A DNA stretch of 64,000 nucleotides from Loktanella sp. Alg231-35 (GCF_900143545.1 NZ_FREV01000009.1:20-64019); one strand, 5' to 3'. Shown: positions 16,253 through 26,745, counted from the stretch's first letter. Notes: generated by a model from the letters alone, not told the origin. Translations and numbers: made by a program.

Positions 16253-17830
16253 ATGGCCCGCATCGCCTTCATTCTCTTGTGTCACAAGAACCCAGATGCC
16301 GTTGTGCAGCAGGCAACGCAGCTGACGGCGGCGGGTGACTATATTGCCATTCACTTCGATGGGTCTGCGGCGCAATCGGATTTTCGGGCCATCCAGGATG
16401 GGCTGGCGGGCAACCCCAATGTGGTTTTTGCCAAGCGGCGCATCAAATGCGGTTGGGGCGAGTGGAGCCTTGTGCAGGCGACACTGAACGCGGTTGCGGC
16501 TGCCGAAGAGGCATTCCCAAGGGCCACGCATTTCTACATGGTGTCTGGCGATTGCATGCCGATCAAATCGGCCAAATTCGCGCATCAGATGCTAGATGGA
16601 AATGATGTCGACTATATCGAAAGCTATGACTTCTTTGACAGCGACTGGATCAAGACAGGGTTTCGCGAAGAGCGACTGATCTACCGCCATTTCTTTAACG
16701 AACGCACCCAAAAGCGGCGTTTCTACGCGGCCCTTGCCTTGCAAGAGCGCTTCAAGATCACCCGAGACATCCCCAAGGACATGCAGATCATGATCGGATC
16801 GCAATGGTGGTGCCTGCGCCGCCGCACGGTTGAGGCGATCCTTGAATTCACCAAGACCCGCCGTGATGTGATGCGGTTCTTCCGCACAACGTGGATTCCC
16901 GATGAGACGTTTTTTCAGACCCTGGTTCGGCATCTTGTACCGGGGCGCGAGATTGAAAACCGCACGCTGACATTCCTGATGTTCACCGACTACGGCATGC
17001 CGGTGACCTTCTATAATGACCACTACGATCTGCTGCTTGGGCAGGACGGTATTTTTGCCCGCAAGATCAGCGCTGAGGCTGAAGGGCTACGCAACCGCCT
17101 CGGTGATCTTTATGCCGGAGAGAAGATGGATTTTGTGATCTCCGACGAGGGGCGCAACCTGTTTCGGTTCCTGACCGGGCGCGGCCGGATCGGTCGCCGT
17201 TTCGCGCCGCGTTTTTGGGAAAACGAAACAACCCTTGGCCGCAGTCGCGAGTTGATGATTATTGCCTGTAAGAAGTGGCATGTCGCCAAACGTCTTGTCG
17301 CCTCTGTTCGGCAGCACACAAATGTGCCCGCGATTGAGTATCTGTTTAATGAGGACGCGACCGAGATGCCTGATCTGGGTGGTATTGAAAGCAGTCTGCG
17401 CAAACGTGGCCGCCACCGCCGGGCGCTCATGCGGATGCTGTTTGATCACTACGACAGCGATCGTTTGGTTATTTGCCTTGATACATCCAACCTTGATCTG
17501 ATGCGCGATTTCTTCACGGACCGTGCGACTGTGCGCCTGTTGGAGATCGAATGTCGGTTTGATGATGCCTACCTTGTGGGTCACGCCAAACGTGTCGGGT
17601 TGGCGGGTGAACAAACTAGCGCCGCAACGCTGGAACGCCTGTTGCCGACCATTCGCCATGACATGATCTATGAACGCAACGCGATCCGGGATGCTGAGTT
17701 TGCCAATGCAACCCGGATCAAGGAAACCGCGTCACTGGATGAAAACGCCGCAGCGATTGCCCAGTTTCTGAGCACTTCGCCGGACGTGGCCCGCGAACTT
17801 GCCGATACCCCCCACCTTTTTGTTGATTGA
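16253..17830 (+). CDS. GT14-like beta-1,6-N-acetylglucosaminyltransferase with C-terminal DUF5928
   Basis: A 525-residue two-part protein. The first 280 residues match the core-2/I-branching (GT14) glycosyltransferase fold: AFILLCHKNPDAV at the start, a YIAIHFDG segment, the FYMVSGDCMPIKS motif, and WWCLRRRTVEAIL. The C-terminal part (about 300-525) fits DUF5928, found after this domain in Rhodobacteraceae. It probably adds GlcNAc to a surface polysaccharide. The ATG at 16253 is used because family members begin MARIAFILLCHK; upstream in-frame ATGs exist. Its end overlaps the leader of the HIT gene. Confidence 0.82.
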   Translation: MARIAFILLCHKNPDAVVQQATQLTAAGDYIAIHFDGSAAQSDFRAIQDGLAGNPNVVFAKRRIKCGWGEWSLVQATLNAVAAAEEAFPRATHFYMVSGDCMPIKSAKFAHQMLDGNDVDYIESYDFFDSDWIKTGFREERLIYRHFFNERTQKRRFYAALALQERFKITRDIPKDMQIMIGSQWWCLRRRTVEAILEFTKTRRDVMRFFRTTWIPDETFFQTLVRHLVPGREIENRTLTFLMFTDYGMPVTFYNDHYDLLLGQDGIFARKISAEAEGLRNRLGDLYAGEKMDFVISDEGRNLFRFLTGRGRIGRRFAPRFWENETTLGRSRELMIIACKKWHVAKRLVASVRQHTNVPAIEYLFNEDATEMPDLGGIESSLRKRGRHRRALMRMLFDHYDSDRLVICLDTSNLDLMRDFFTDRATVRLLEIECRFDDAYLVGHAKRVGLAGEQTSAATLERLLPTIRHDMIYERNAIRDAEFANATRIKETASLDENAAAIAQFLSTSPDVARELADTPHLFVD

Positions 17831-17838
17831 GGACCCTC

Positions 17839-18201
17839 ATGGACTTTGCCTACGACGACCAGAACATCTTTGCCAAAATCCTGCGCGGAGAAATCCCCAA
17901 CAAAACGGTCTATGAAAACGACCATGCCTTGGCCTTTGAAGATATAGCGCCACAAGCGCCAGTGCATGTTCTGATCATTCCCAAGGGCGCTTACGTGAGC
18001 CTTGATCACTTTGCCCGCGATGCGTCAGCCGAAGATCAGGCCGGTTTCATGCAGGCCGTTGCCGAGGTTTGCCGGATCACGGACGTCGGTGCAGGGTTCC
18101 GCGCGATTGCGAACACCCGCACCCATGGCGTGCAGGACGTGCCGCATTATCACATGCATATTCTGGGCGGCCGCCAGCTCGGGCGGATGTTGCAAGGTTA
18201 A
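17839..18201 (+). CDS. HIT family (HinT-type) nucleotide hydrolase
   Basis: A 120-residue HinT-like protein with the histidine triad HYHMHILGG at the C-terminus (HxHxH) and the N-terminal NIFAKILRGEIPNKTVYENDHALAFEDI signature. Family members hydrolyse AMP-lysine, aminoacyl-AMP and related nucleoside phosphoramidates. A GAGG site lies seven bases before the ATG at 17839. Its stop overlaps the convergent ABC ATPase gene by four bases. Confidence 0.92.
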   Translation: MDFAYDDQNIFAKILRGEIPNKTVYENDHALAFEDIAPQAPVHVLIIPKGAYVSLDHFARDASAEDQAGFMQAVAEVCRITDVGAGFRAIANTRTHGVQDVPHYHMHILGGRQLGRMLQG

Positions 18202-19127
18202 CGCGACGAGGTCAGCGACAGGAACACATCTTCCAGATGCGCCTCTTCGGTGCGCACGTCTTTGATGATGATGCCGGCATCTTTAACCAGTGACAGGATT
18301 TGATCTGCGGGGGTGACCCCGCTTTTGTAAGTGAATGCCAGTGTGCCATTGGGTTGTTTTTGCCCGATGATGGTGTCTGGCAACTGCGGCAGGTCGGCTG
18401 CGGTTTCCGGGGTGATCACAAGTGTCTTGCTGTCCAGCCTGCTAAGAAGATTGGCCGTGCTGTCTTTCACAATCACCTCACCATGGTTGATGATGGCGAT
18501 GTCGTCGCACATCTCTTCGGCCTCTTCGAGGTAATGGGTGGTAAGAATGATAGTCATGCCCTCGTCGTTCAAACGGCGAACATTCTGCCACAGCATATTG
18601 CGCAGCGCGATATCCACCCCGGCGGTAGGTTCGTCCAGCACAAGGATTTGCGGGCTATGCACCAGTGCTTTGCCCAGCAATAGCCTGCGCCGCATTCCGC
18701 CTGAAAGCGAGCGGGCATAGGCGTCGGCCTTGTCGGTCAACCCAATCAGGTCAAGGATTTCAGCGGTTTTGCGTTGGCTTTTTGGCACACCGTATAGCCC
18801 CGCCTGCACGTCCAAAGATCCCGCTGGCGTAAAGAATGGGTCAAGATGCGGCTCTTGCGGCATGATGCCAATGGCCGCGCGCGATTGCCGGGGGTTTTCG
18901 TCTTGATCAAAGCCCCAAATTTTCACCGATCCGGCGGATTTCACGACCAAACCGGCCAGAATATTGATCAAGGTGGATTTGCCCGCGCCATTCGGCCCCA
19001 GTAGCCCAAAAATCGACCCGCGCGGGATTGTCAGATCAACGCCTTTTAGCGCCTCTTTCGCGGCTGAGTGCCCTGTTGCAGCATAGGTCTTTTTCAGACC
19101 GAGAATTTCTATGGCATTGTCGGTCAT
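18198..19127 (-). CDS. ABC transporter ATP-binding protein (DrrA/NodI-like), orphan
   Basis: A 309-residue ABC ATPase with an intact Walker A ([13 protein letters not shown]), Q-loop (GIMPQEP), signature ([15 protein letters not shown]), Walker B ([12 protein letters not shown]) and H-loop ([11 protein letters not shown]). The C-terminal 70 residues form the small extension seen in DrrA/CcmA-type exporters. No permease gene is adjacent (neighbours are a HIT gene and a zinc-finger gene), so the ABC-2 membrane partner must be elsewhere. The substrate is unknown. Confidence 0.9.
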   Translation of the reverse strand: MTDNAIEILGLKKTYAATGHSAAKEALKGVDLTIPRGSIFGLLGPNGAGKSTLINILAGLVVKSAGSVKIWGFDQDENPRQSRAAIGIMPQEPHLDPFFTPAGSLDVQAGLYGVPKSQRKTAEILDLIGLTDKADAYARSLSGGMRRRLLLGKALVHSPQILVLDEPTAGVDIALRNMLWQNVRRLNDEGMTIILTTHYLEEAEEMCDDIAIINHGEVIVKDSTANLLSRLDSKTLVITPETAADLPQLPDTIIGQKQPNGTLAFTYKSGVTPADQILSLVKDAGIIIKDVRTEEAHLEDVFLSLTSSR

Positions 19128-19213
19128 GCTGGTCTTTCCCCTGTGCCGCGCCTGCGGTATATCTTCATGATCTAAGGCGGGCAGCGGCCCGCGGCAACCA
19201 GATGAGATTGATC

Positions 19214-19393
19214 ATGTCCACACCGGCACCCGAAACGAAGATTGTTCATGATTGGCGCGTGGCCTGTGATGGGGGCGAAGGCGCGCTGGGCCATCCACGT
19301 GTCTGGCTGCAAATCCCGCACGAGCATGGTTGGATCGAATGTCCTTATTGCGATGCCAAACTGGTGCATAAGGAATTCGAAGGCCGGGTCTAG
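19214..19393 (+). CDS. Zinc-finger CHCC domain protein
   Basis: A 59-residue zf-CHCC protein. The ligands are CDGGEG...[11 protein letters not shown]...ECPYC, that is Cys-His-Cys-x2-Cys. The family is related to the mitochondrial complex I subunit NDUFS6 and is widespread in alphaproteobacteria. It may have a role in complex I maturation, but no nuo genes are nearby. A second ATG twelve bases upstream (19202) is an equally possible start. Confidence 0.85.
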   Translation: MSTPAPETKIVHDWRVACDGGEGALGHPRVWLQIPHEHGWIECPYCDAKLVHKEFEGRV

Positions 19394-19486
19394 GTTCAGG
19401 CCCTGCACAGTTTCTGTTCGTGGGTGCGTGTTTTGCGGTAGTTATCTGCGGGCTATATGCTGCTTGTGCAATGCAAGGAGCATGCA

Positions 19487-20398
19487 ATGACATTCCGACC
19501 CGTCACCCAAACCACCCATGCCCAACCCACCATGGAGGGTGCTGGCGTCCATCTGCACCGCGTTTTCGGCTTTGGTGACCCAAGCGAGAGCGACCCGTTT
19601 CTGCTGTTGGATGATTTCCGCAATGATGATCCGGCCCATTACGAGCGCGGCTTTCCTTGGCATCCCCATCGCGGGATTGAGACGATCACCTACGTGTTGG
19701 AGGGCGAAGTTGCCCATGGCGACTCGCTTGGGAACAACGGTGTGCTGGGGGCAGGGTCCGTTCAATGGATGACGGCAGGATCGGGCATTCTGCATCAGGA
19801 AATGCCAAGCGGGAATGCGGCGGGCCAAATGCATGGCTTTCAGCTGTGGGCGAATCTGCCGTCATCCCTCAAAATGACTGCACCTCGCTATCAGGACATT
19901 TCTGGCTCTGATGTGCCCGAAATCATTGATGATGATGGCACAAGGGTAAAAATCATCACCGGCAATTTTTGGGGCAAGGCGGGTCCGGTGGATGGCATCG
20001 CCGCTGATCCGCTTTATCTTGATATCTCGATCCCGCCCAATACACGAAAGACTTTGCCCGTTGATACCCGTGCAAACGCATTTGCCTATGTCTTTGCAGG
20101 GGCAGGGCGGTTTGTGGATGCGGCTGATCCAGTTGGCGTGCGCGTCGAAAAGGAAGTGGCGGGGCAAGAGGTCAACATCCGCGACATGACTGGCAACCGG
20201 ACGTTGGTACGTTTTGGGAACGGCGATGATGTCACCGTGCAGGCCGGGCCTGAGGGAATGCGCTTTTTGTTGATTGCCGGACGCCCTATTCAGGAACCCG
20301 TTGCATGGCACGGCCCCATTGTGATGAATACCCAGGCAGAGCTGCGTCAGGCCATGAAAGACCTGCAAAACGGGACCTTCATTCAGTCCGCGCACTAG
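19487..20398 (+). CDS. Pirin family protein
   Basis: A 303-residue bicupin of the pirin family. The N-terminal cupin carries the metal-site motif FPWHPHRGIETITYVLEGEVAHGDSLGNNG (shown here in part: HPHRG, then TYVLEG) and the MHGFQLWANLP segment. The C-terminal cupin is less conserved. Bacterial pirins act as quercetinase-like dioxygenases or as regulators of central metabolism; the role here is not known. AAGGAG is placed six bases before the ATG at 19487. It is a single gene upstream of polA. Confidence 0.9.
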   Translation: MTFRPVTQTTHAQPTMEGAGVHLHRVFGFGDPSESDPFLLLDDFRNDDPAHYERGFPWHPHRGIETITYVLEGEVAHGDSLGNNGVLGAGSVQWMTAGSGILHQEMPSGNAAGQMHGFQLWANLPSSLKMTAPRYQDISGSDVPEIIDDDGTRVKIITGNFWGKAGPVDGIAADPLYLDISIPPNTRKTLPVDTRANAFAYVFAGAGRFVDAADPVGVRVEKEVAGQEVNIRDMTGNRTLVRFGNGDDVTVQAGPEGMRFLLIAGRPIQEPVAWHGPIVMNTQAELRQAMKDLQNGTFIQSAH

Positions 20399-20451
20399 AC
20401 CCCCTGCGCCCCCCGAGTTAGGTGTTAAGCCAACACCAAAGGGGGTCCAAC

Positions 20452-23247
20452 ATGGCGTTTGGCAAAGGCTGTCACCTGCATCTGATCGACGGATCGGCGT
20501 TTATTTTCCGCGCTTATCACGCGCTGCCCCCACTGACGCGCAAGTCTGATGGTTTGCCTATCGGTGCGGTCAGTGGCTTTGTGAACATGCTGCAGCGCTA
20601 TATTGAGGGCAACAATGGCGCAGATGCGGCCACCCATGTGGCTGTGATCTTTGACAAAGGCAGCCACACGTTTCGCAACGACATGTATGATCAGTACAAG
20701 GCCAACCGAGAAGCGATGCCCGAGGATTTGCGGCCGCAAATGCCGCTAACGCGCACGGCCACCAAAGCCTTCAACATCGCCTGCGAAGAAGTGGAAGGGT
20801 TTGAGGCTGACGATATCATCGCCACCCTGTCCCATCAGGCGCGCGATGCTGGTGGTCGGGTCACCATTGTGTCGTCAGACAAGGACCTGATGCAGTTGGT
20901 TGGTGACGGGGTCGAGATGCTTGATCCGATGAAGAACAAGCGCATTGATAGTGACGGTGTGGTAGAAAAATTTGGCGTCGGACCAGAGCGTGTTGTGGAT
21001 GTGCAGGCGCTGGCCGGTGACAGCGTGGACAATGTACCAGGCGCGCCGGGGATCGGGATCAAGACCGCCGCTTTGCTGATCAACGAATATGGCGATCTGG
21101 AAAGCTTGCTGGACCGCGCAGGAGAGATCAAACAACCCAAGCGTCGTGAGACATTGATCGAAAACCGCGCGCAGATCGAGTTGTCCAAGAAACTTGTGCA
21201 GCTTGATTGTGGGATGACGCTGGAATTCACGCTGGATGATCTGGAAGTGCGCGAACCGGATGTGGAAACGCTTTTGGGGTTTCTGGCAGAGATGGAATTC
21301 CGCACCGTAACCAAACGGATTGCAGACAAACTGGGTGTTGAACCCCCGGTGATCGAGGAAAAAACCCCTGCCGCCGAAGAGGCTGCCGCGCCGGAGGCTG
21401 TGCCCTTTGATGCGGATGCCTACGAGTGCGTTCGTGATGCAGCGACGCTGGAAACATGGATCACCCGCATTCGCGCGCGTGGCTATGTTGCTGTTGATAC
21501 CGAAACCACTGGCCTGAACGAAATGATTGCTGATTTGGTTGGTGTTTCCTTGTCGGTTGAGCCGGGCCAAGCCTGCTATATCCCGCTGGCACATAAATCT
21601 GCGGAATCAGATGATCTTTTTGGCTCTGACGATCTGGCCGAGGGGCAGATGGGTTTTGAGGATTGCCTTGCGCTGCTCAAACCCGTTTTGGAAGATCCGG
21701 CCATCCTGAAAATCGGCCAGAACATGAAGTATGACGCCAAGATATTTGCCCGTCTAGATATCGCCGTTGCTCCGATAGATGACACGATGCTGATGTCTTA
21801 CGCCATGAACGCGGGGCTGCATAATCACGGCATGGATACGTTGTCCGAGCGCTATCTGGGACACACGCCGATCCCGATCAAGCCTCTGCTGGGCACGGGT
21901 AAATCTGCGATAACCTTTGACCGGGTGCCGGTTGATGATGCGGTGAAATACGCTGCAGAGGACGCCGACATCACTTTGCGCCTTTGGCAGCAGTTCAAAC
22001 CACAATTGCATGTGAAACGGGTGACCTCCGTCTATGAGACGATGGAACGCCCGTTGGTGCCGGTGCTTGCCCAAATGGAACGCAACGGGATCAAGGTGGA
22101 CCGCGACACTCTTAGCCGGATGTCGAATGGCTTTGCCCAGAAACTGGCAGGGCTTGAAGCGGAAATTCAAGAAATGGCGGGACGGCCCTTTAATGTGGGA
22201 TCACCCAAGCAGTTGGGCGAAATCCTGTTCGATGAGATGGGAATGCCCGGCGGCAAGAAAGGCAAAACCGGCGCCTATGCCACGGGTGCCGATGTACTTG
22301 AAGATCTCGCAACCGAGCATGAATTGCCGGGCCGAGTGTTGGACTGGCGGCAATTGTCGAAGCTGAAATCGACATACACCGATGCGCTGCAAGAACACAT
22401 CAACGCGGACACTGGCCGCGTACATACCTCTTATTCCATTGCAGGTGCTAACACCGGCCGCCTCGCGTCCACTGATCCAAACTTGCAGAATATCCCGGTC
22501 CGATCCGAGGAAGGGCGGCGCATCCGAGAGGCTTTTGTGGCCGATGAAGGCAAGGTCATTGTCAGTCTCGACTATTCCCAGATCGAGCTGCGCATTCTGG
22601 CCCATATCGCCGAGATTGATGCGCTCAAACAGGCATTCCTTGATGGGATCGACATTCACGCGATGACAGCGTCAGAGATGTTTGACGTGCCGCTGGATGA
22701 GATGACACCGGATGTGCGTCGTCAGGCCAAGGCGATCAACTTTGGCGTCATCTACGGCATCTCTGGCTTTGGTCTGGCGCGTAACCTGCGCATTCCCCGC
22801 AGCGAGGCGCAGGGGTTCATTGACCGCTATTTTGAACGCTTCCCCGGCATTCGCAAATACATGGATGACACCGTCGCCTTCGCCAAAGAGCACGCCTATG
22901 TGCAAACGCTCTTTGGTCGCAAGATCAATACGCCAGAGATCAACGCCAAGGGGCCACATGCGGGCTTTGCCAAACGCGCCGCGATTAATGCGCCTATTCA
23001 AGGCACGGCGGCAGATGTGATCCGCCGCGCCATGATCCGTATGCCCGCAGCGATTGAAGGTCTTCCAGCCAAGATGTTGCTACAGGTCCATGACGAATTG
23101 ATCTTCGAGGTTGAAGAAGGTGCGACGGATGATCTGATCACCGCCGCGCGTGACGTCATGGAAAACGCAAGTGACCCGGCGGTGAAGCTTGATGTCAAAC
23201 TGGCGGTGGACGCAGGGCAGGGTGCCAACTGGGCCGAAGCGCACTAG
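20452..23247 (+). CDS. polA: DNA polymerase I
   Basis: A 931-residue DNA polymerase I for Okazaki-fragment maturation and repair. Residues 1-290 form the 5'-3' exonuclease (DGSAFIFRAYHALPPL; FEADDIIATL; SSDKDLMQL; GIGIKTA). The 3'-5' exonuclease appears active, with DTETTGL near residue 348, NMKYDAKIFA, and YAAEDADITLRLW. Polymerase motifs follow: A (DYSQIELRILAHI, about 705), B (RRQAKAINFGVIYGISGFG, about 757) and C (LQVHDELIFEV, about 877). The ATG at 20452 is used; an upstream in-frame start adds an unconserved leader. Confidence 0.97.
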   Translation: MAFGKGCHLHLIDGSAFIFRAYHALPPLTRKSDGLPIGAVSGFVNMLQRYIEGNNGADAATHVAVIFDKGSHTFRNDMYDQYKANREAMPEDLRPQMPLTRTATKAFNIACEEVEGFEADDIIATLSHQARDAGGRVTIVSSDKDLMQLVGDGVEMLDPMKNKRIDSDGVVEKFGVGPERVVDVQALAGDSVDNVPGAPGIGIKTAALLINEYGDLESLLDRAGEIKQPKRRETLIENRAQIELSKKLVQLDCGMTLEFTLDDLEVREPDVETLLGFLAEMEFRTVTKRIADKLGVEPPVIEEKTPAAEEAAAPEAVPFDADAYECVRDAATLETWITRIRARGYVAVDTETTGLNEMIADLVGVSLSVEPGQACYIPLAHKSAESDDLFGSDDLAEGQMGFEDCLALLKPVLEDPAILKIGQNMKYDAKIFARLDIAVAPIDDTMLMSYAMNAGLHNHGMDTLSERYLGHTPIPIKPLLGTGKSAITFDRVPVDDAVKYAAEDADITLRLWQQFKPQLHVKRVTSVYETMERPLVPVLAQMERNGIKVDRDTLSRMSNGFAQKLAGLEAEIQEMAGRPFNVGSPKQLGEILFDEMGMPGGKKGKTGAYATGADVLEDLATEHELPGRVLDWRQLSKLKSTYTDALQEHINADTGRVHTSYSIAGANTGRLASTDPNLQNIPVRSEEGRRIREAFVADEGKVIVSLDYSQIELRILAHIAEIDALKQAFLDGIDIHAMTASEMFDVPLDEMTPDVRRQAKAINFGVIYGISGFGLARNLRIPRSEAQGFIDRYFERFPGIRKYMDDTVAFAKEHAYVQTLFGRKINTPEINAKGPHAGFAKRAAINAPIQGTAADVIRRAMIRMPAAIEGLPAKMLLQVHDELIFEVEEGATDDLITAARDVMENASDPAVKLDVKLAVDAGQGANWAEAH

Positions 23248-23252
23248 CGACG

Positions 23253-23816
23253 TTAACCCACCGAATGTGCCGCCGTGATCAACGCATGATGCAATGACCC
23301 GGCAGAGGCGCGCGGCCCGAGGATGCGGATATGCTCGGGGTTGTCGCGGCGGATCACAAAGCAGCCCAACTGGTGGATCATTGTGCGCTGGGCGTCGCCT
23401 GCCACCATCCGCCTGATGGGTACTGCGCAAAGCCTCTCACAAAGGTCCGGCATCGCGGGGCCGATCACGTCAAAGCAAACCCATGCACCAGATTGTTCGG
23501 TGACAGAGGCTGCATCGCCGAACTTGTTCTTCAATGCATCTGCCAGCAGTTCATGCGTTTCGCGGGGTGCGCCGATCATCCATTGATCCGGCCCCATCCA
23601 GAACCCGGCCTCGGGGTCATGCAACACGGCTTTGCCGGGTGCGGGCACAGTGCCCAACAGCTTTTTCAGGGCTGTATGACAGGCCTTTTCATGCCCCATT
23701 CGCGCGGCAACTGAGGCCAGCGCCAGACCGTTGTTCCCGGTGATGGTGATATGGTCGAATGTATCGATGTGCGGGTCGGCCCCGCCCAAAGCTGTCACTG
23801 GCTGAAGATCATGCAC
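23253..23816 (-). CDS. soxG: Sarcosine oxidase gamma subunit family protein
   Basis: A 187-residue SoxG-type subunit of heterotetrameric sarcosine oxidase, the YgfZ/GcvT-like partner that completes the folate-binding side of the complex. Visible family features are the TALGG segment near the N-terminus, GFWMGPDQWMIGAP, and the C-terminal FVIRRDNPEHIRILGPRASAGSL. The start is a GTG at 23816, which overlaps the soxA stop by eight bases and has AGGGGGA nine bases upstream; a TTG 24 bases further up is less likely. Last gene of soxB-D-A-G. Confidence 0.85.
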   Translation of the reverse strand: MHDLQPVTALGGADPHIDTFDHITITGNNGLALASVAARMGHEKACHTALKKLLGTVPAPGKAVLHDPEAGFWMGPDQWMIGAPRETHELLADALKNKFGDAASVTEQSGAWVCFDVIGPAMPDLCERLCAVPIRRMVAGDAQRTMIHQLGCFVIRRDNPEHIRILGPRASAGSLHHALITAAHSVG

Positions 23817-26745
23817 GCAGACGTTCCCCCTCTGGGTCAATGAAATGGGCGCTGGTGATTTCGACCTGCACGTCCACGCCAGTCAGCGGGCTGACAAGGC
23901 GCATGCGCTCGCCCATGCGATCCGTTCCGTTCTTGAGGAAACCAATCGCAATGGCATGGCCCAGATGGGGCGAATAGCAGGCCGAGGTGGCATACCCCTG
24001 ATCATGTGCCGCATCGACAGGGCCGTCCGCGTCCATCAGATGCGCTCCGGCGGGCACGGGATCATTAGGATCAACAGGTTTGATCCCGACCTGAGAAAGT
24101 TGCCCGTCGCCGTTCAATCCGTCACGCTCCGAGAGCGTCGACCCGATGCTGTCCTTCTTCTTGGATACCATCCGCGCCATCCCAAGGTTCAGCGCGGTTG
24201 TGGTTCCGTTCAGTTCATTGCCCGCCGCATGCCCTTTTTCGATACGCATGACGCCCAGTGCTTCCGTGCCATAGGGTGTCACATCATATTGTGCGCCGAC
24301 TTCCATGATCTTGCGCATCAGCGCATCGCCGTATTCGGTTGGTACCGCGATTTCATAGGCCAGCTCACCACTGAAAGAGATACGAAACAGCCGCGCACGC
24401 AGCCCGCCGCAGATGGTGATGTTGGCACAAGCCATGAAGGGGAATGCTTCGTTGCTGATGACCTGATCGACAATTGCCGACAACAGGTTGCGGCTGTTTG
24501 GCCCCGCAACAGCATATTGCGCCCATGCTTCGGTGGTTGAGATCAGTTGCACATCTATGTCGGGGAACAGACATTGGCGCACAAATTCCATATGCCGATA
24601 GACGGGCAGGGCGTTTGCTGTGGTTGTTGTTACCACGAAATGATCCTCGGCCAAGCGGGCCGCGGTGCCATCGTCCATCGCGATGCCGTCTTCGCGTAGC
24701 ATCAGACCATAGCGGGTTTTGCCCACGGCCAGCTTTGCAAAGCCATTGCAGTAGATCTTGTTCAGGAAATCCGCCGCGTCTGTACCCTGCACATCGACCT
24801 TGCCCAGAGTTGTCACATCACAAACGCCGACCGATTTGCGCGTTGCCAGAACCTCGCGGTCGACGCTTTCGCGCCAGGTCGTCTCACCCTCACGGGGGAA
24901 CCATTGCGCGCGTAGCCAATTGCCAACCTCTACAAAGACAGCGCCGTGTTCTTCGGCCCATTTGTGTGAAGGGGTCAGGCGTTTGGGGTGAAATTCCTGC
25001 CCACGATGTCGCCCACCCAGCGCGCCAATGGCCGTTGGCGTGTAAGGTGGGCGAAAGATCGTCGTGCCGACCTCGGGGATGGCCTTGCCCGCAAGCTCGG
25101 CCATAATCGCCAGACCGCCCATGTTCGATGTCTTGCCCTGATCGGTCGCCATGCCAAGTGTGGTGTAGCGCTTGAGGTGCTCGACGGAACGGAAGCCTTC
25201 TTGGTGGCTCAGCTTCACATCTTTGACGGTCACATCGTTTTGCTGATCCAGCCAGGCGCGCGAACACCCTTTGACGTACCAGAACGGTTTGAGGTTGATT
25301 GGGGCGTCCTCGGCCTTGGGTAGTTTTGGCAACCGCCCCTTCAGGCCCAACGCCAGTTTGGCCGCAGTAGCGCCGCCTTTCAATGCACCGGCGGTGGACA
25401 TGTCACCATTGGCCGCACCGGCCACAATCATCCCGGTAGGCAGATCGGCACCGGGCACAAAGGCTGCGATACCGTCATTCCAAACCGGACGACCACGCTG
25501 ATGGCATGTCATATGCACATTCGGGTTCCACCCACCCGACATGCCCAACGCCCCGCACTCCAGCGTGCGTATGCTGCCATCGGCCAGCTTTACCTCGGCA
25601 AAGGTCAGACCAAGCCGCCCTTTGGTGTCCACCACCTCACCCTGCAACACTTCGTAATCCATGCTGCGCGGCGCGTCGGGGCGCACATCGACGACAGCGC
25701 TGATTTTGACGCCCTTGGCATGCAGGTCAGCGGCGGTGCGGTGCCCGTCGTTATTATTGGTGAAGATTGCGACGCGTTTGTCTGCGGCAACAGCAAAGCG
25801 ATTGGCATAGGTCCGCAGCGCTGATCCCAACATGATGCCTGGGCGGTCATTGTTTTCAAAGGCAATTGGGCGCTCTATCGCACCGGCTGCCAGAATGGTT
25901 TTTTGTGTGTAGATCCGCCAAAGCACCTGTCGCGGCTTGTTCGCGTCGGGCGTATGCAAGTGGTCGCCGACCCGTTCGACCGCGCCATAAATCCCATGAT
26001 CAAACGCGCCAATCACCGTGGTGCGGGGCATGATCCGCACGTTGGGCAAGCTGCTAAGCTCGGCGATGGTCGCGGCCGCCCAATCGGCACCGGACTGATC
26101 GGCGATGCTCAGCGTTTCGCTGTTCAATCGGCCACCTAGTGCGAAATCCTCATCTGCGATGATGACGTCGGCACCAGCACGCCCGGCGATCAGCGCCGCC
26201 ATAAGTCCCGCAGGGCCAGCCCCGATGATTAGCAGATCGCAATGCAGAAACCCCTTGTCATAGACATCCGGGTCATCTTTCAACGATAGCGATCCAAGGC
26301 CAGCGGCCTTGCGGATGATCGGCTCATAAAGTTTTTCCCAAAAGGCGGCGGGCCACATGAATGTCTTGTAGTAGAAACCGGCGGTCAGAAAGTTTGAAAG
26401 GCGGTCGTTGATCGCCAGTAAATCAAACCGCAACGACCCCATATGGTTCTGGCTTTTGGCAAGCAAACCATCATAAAGCTCGATGGTTGTTGCGCGTGTG
26501 TTGGGTTCCTGCCGCGCACCGCCGCGCAATTCGACCAACGCGTTGGGTTCTTCCGATCCTGCCGTCAAAACCCCGCGCGGGCGGTGGTATTTGAACGAGC
26601 GACCCATCAGCCGCACGCCATTGGCCAGCAAAGCCGAGGCGAGCGTATCGCCAGAATGTCCTGCGTAGGGATTCCCATCAAAGGTGAAATTGCAGGTCTT
26701 GGTGCGGTCGATCTGCCCGCCTGCCAATCGGTTCACTTGGGTCAT
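23809..26745 (-). CDS. soxA: Sarcosine oxidase alpha subunit family protein
   Basis: The 978-residue alpha subunit. The N-terminal 100 residues carry a ferredoxin-like fold (GNPYAGHSGDTLASALLANG; FKYHRPRG). An NAD-binding Rossmann domain follows with LIIGAGPAGLMAALIAG near residue 172. A C-terminal GcvT/folate-binding domain runs from about residue 600 (GVCDVTTLGKVDVQGTDAADFL, ...ELAYEIAVP). The complex oxidatively demethylates sarcosine or a related N-methyl compound, passing formaldehyde to tetrahydrofolate. The start overlaps the soxD stop (ATGA). Confidence 0.93.
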   Translation of the reverse strand: MTQVNRLAGGQIDRTKTCNFTFDGNPYAGHSGDTLASALLANGVRLMGRSFKYHRPRGVLTAGSEEPNALVELRGGARQEPNTRATTIELYDGLLAKSQNHMGSLRFDLLAINDRLSNFLTAGFYYKTFMWPAAFWEKLYEPIIRKAAGLGSLSLKDDPDVYDKGFLHCDLLIIGAGPAGLMAALIAGRAGADVIIADEDFALGGRLNSETLSIADQSGADWAAATIAELSSLPNVRIMPRTTVIGAFDHGIYGAVERVGDHLHTPDANKPRQVLWRIYTQKTILAAGAIERPIAFENNDRPGIMLGSALRTYANRFAVAADKRVAIFTNNNDGHRTAADLHAKGVKISAVVDVRPDAPRSMDYEVLQGEVVDTKGRLGLTFAEVKLADGSIRTLECGALGMSGGWNPNVHMTCHQRGRPVWNDGIAAFVPGADLPTGMIVAGAANGDMSTAGALKGGATAAKLALGLKGRLPKLPKAEDAPINLKPFWYVKGCSRAWLDQQNDVTVKDVKLSHQEGFRSVEHLKRYTTLGMATDQGKTSNMGGLAIMAELAGKAIPEVGTTIFRPPYTPTAIGALGGRHRGQEFHPKRLTPSHKWAEEHGAVFVEVGNWLRAQWFPREGETTWRESVDREVLATRKSVGVCDVTTLGKVDVQGTDAADFLNKIYCNGFAKLAVGKTRYGLMLREDGIAMDDGTAARLAEDHFVVTTTTANALPVYRHMEFVRQCLFPDIDVQLISTTEAWAQYAVAGPNSRNLLSAIVDQVISNEAFPFMACANITICGGLRARLFRISFSGELAYEIAVPTEYGDALMRKIMEVGAQYDVTPYGTEALGVMRIEKGHAAGNELNGTTTALNLGMARMVSKKKDSIGSTLSERDGLNGDGQLSQVGIKPVDPNDPVPAGAHLMDADGPVDAAHDQGYATSACYSPHLGHAIAIGFLKNGTDRMGERMRLVSPLTGVDVQVEITSAHFIDPEGERLRA

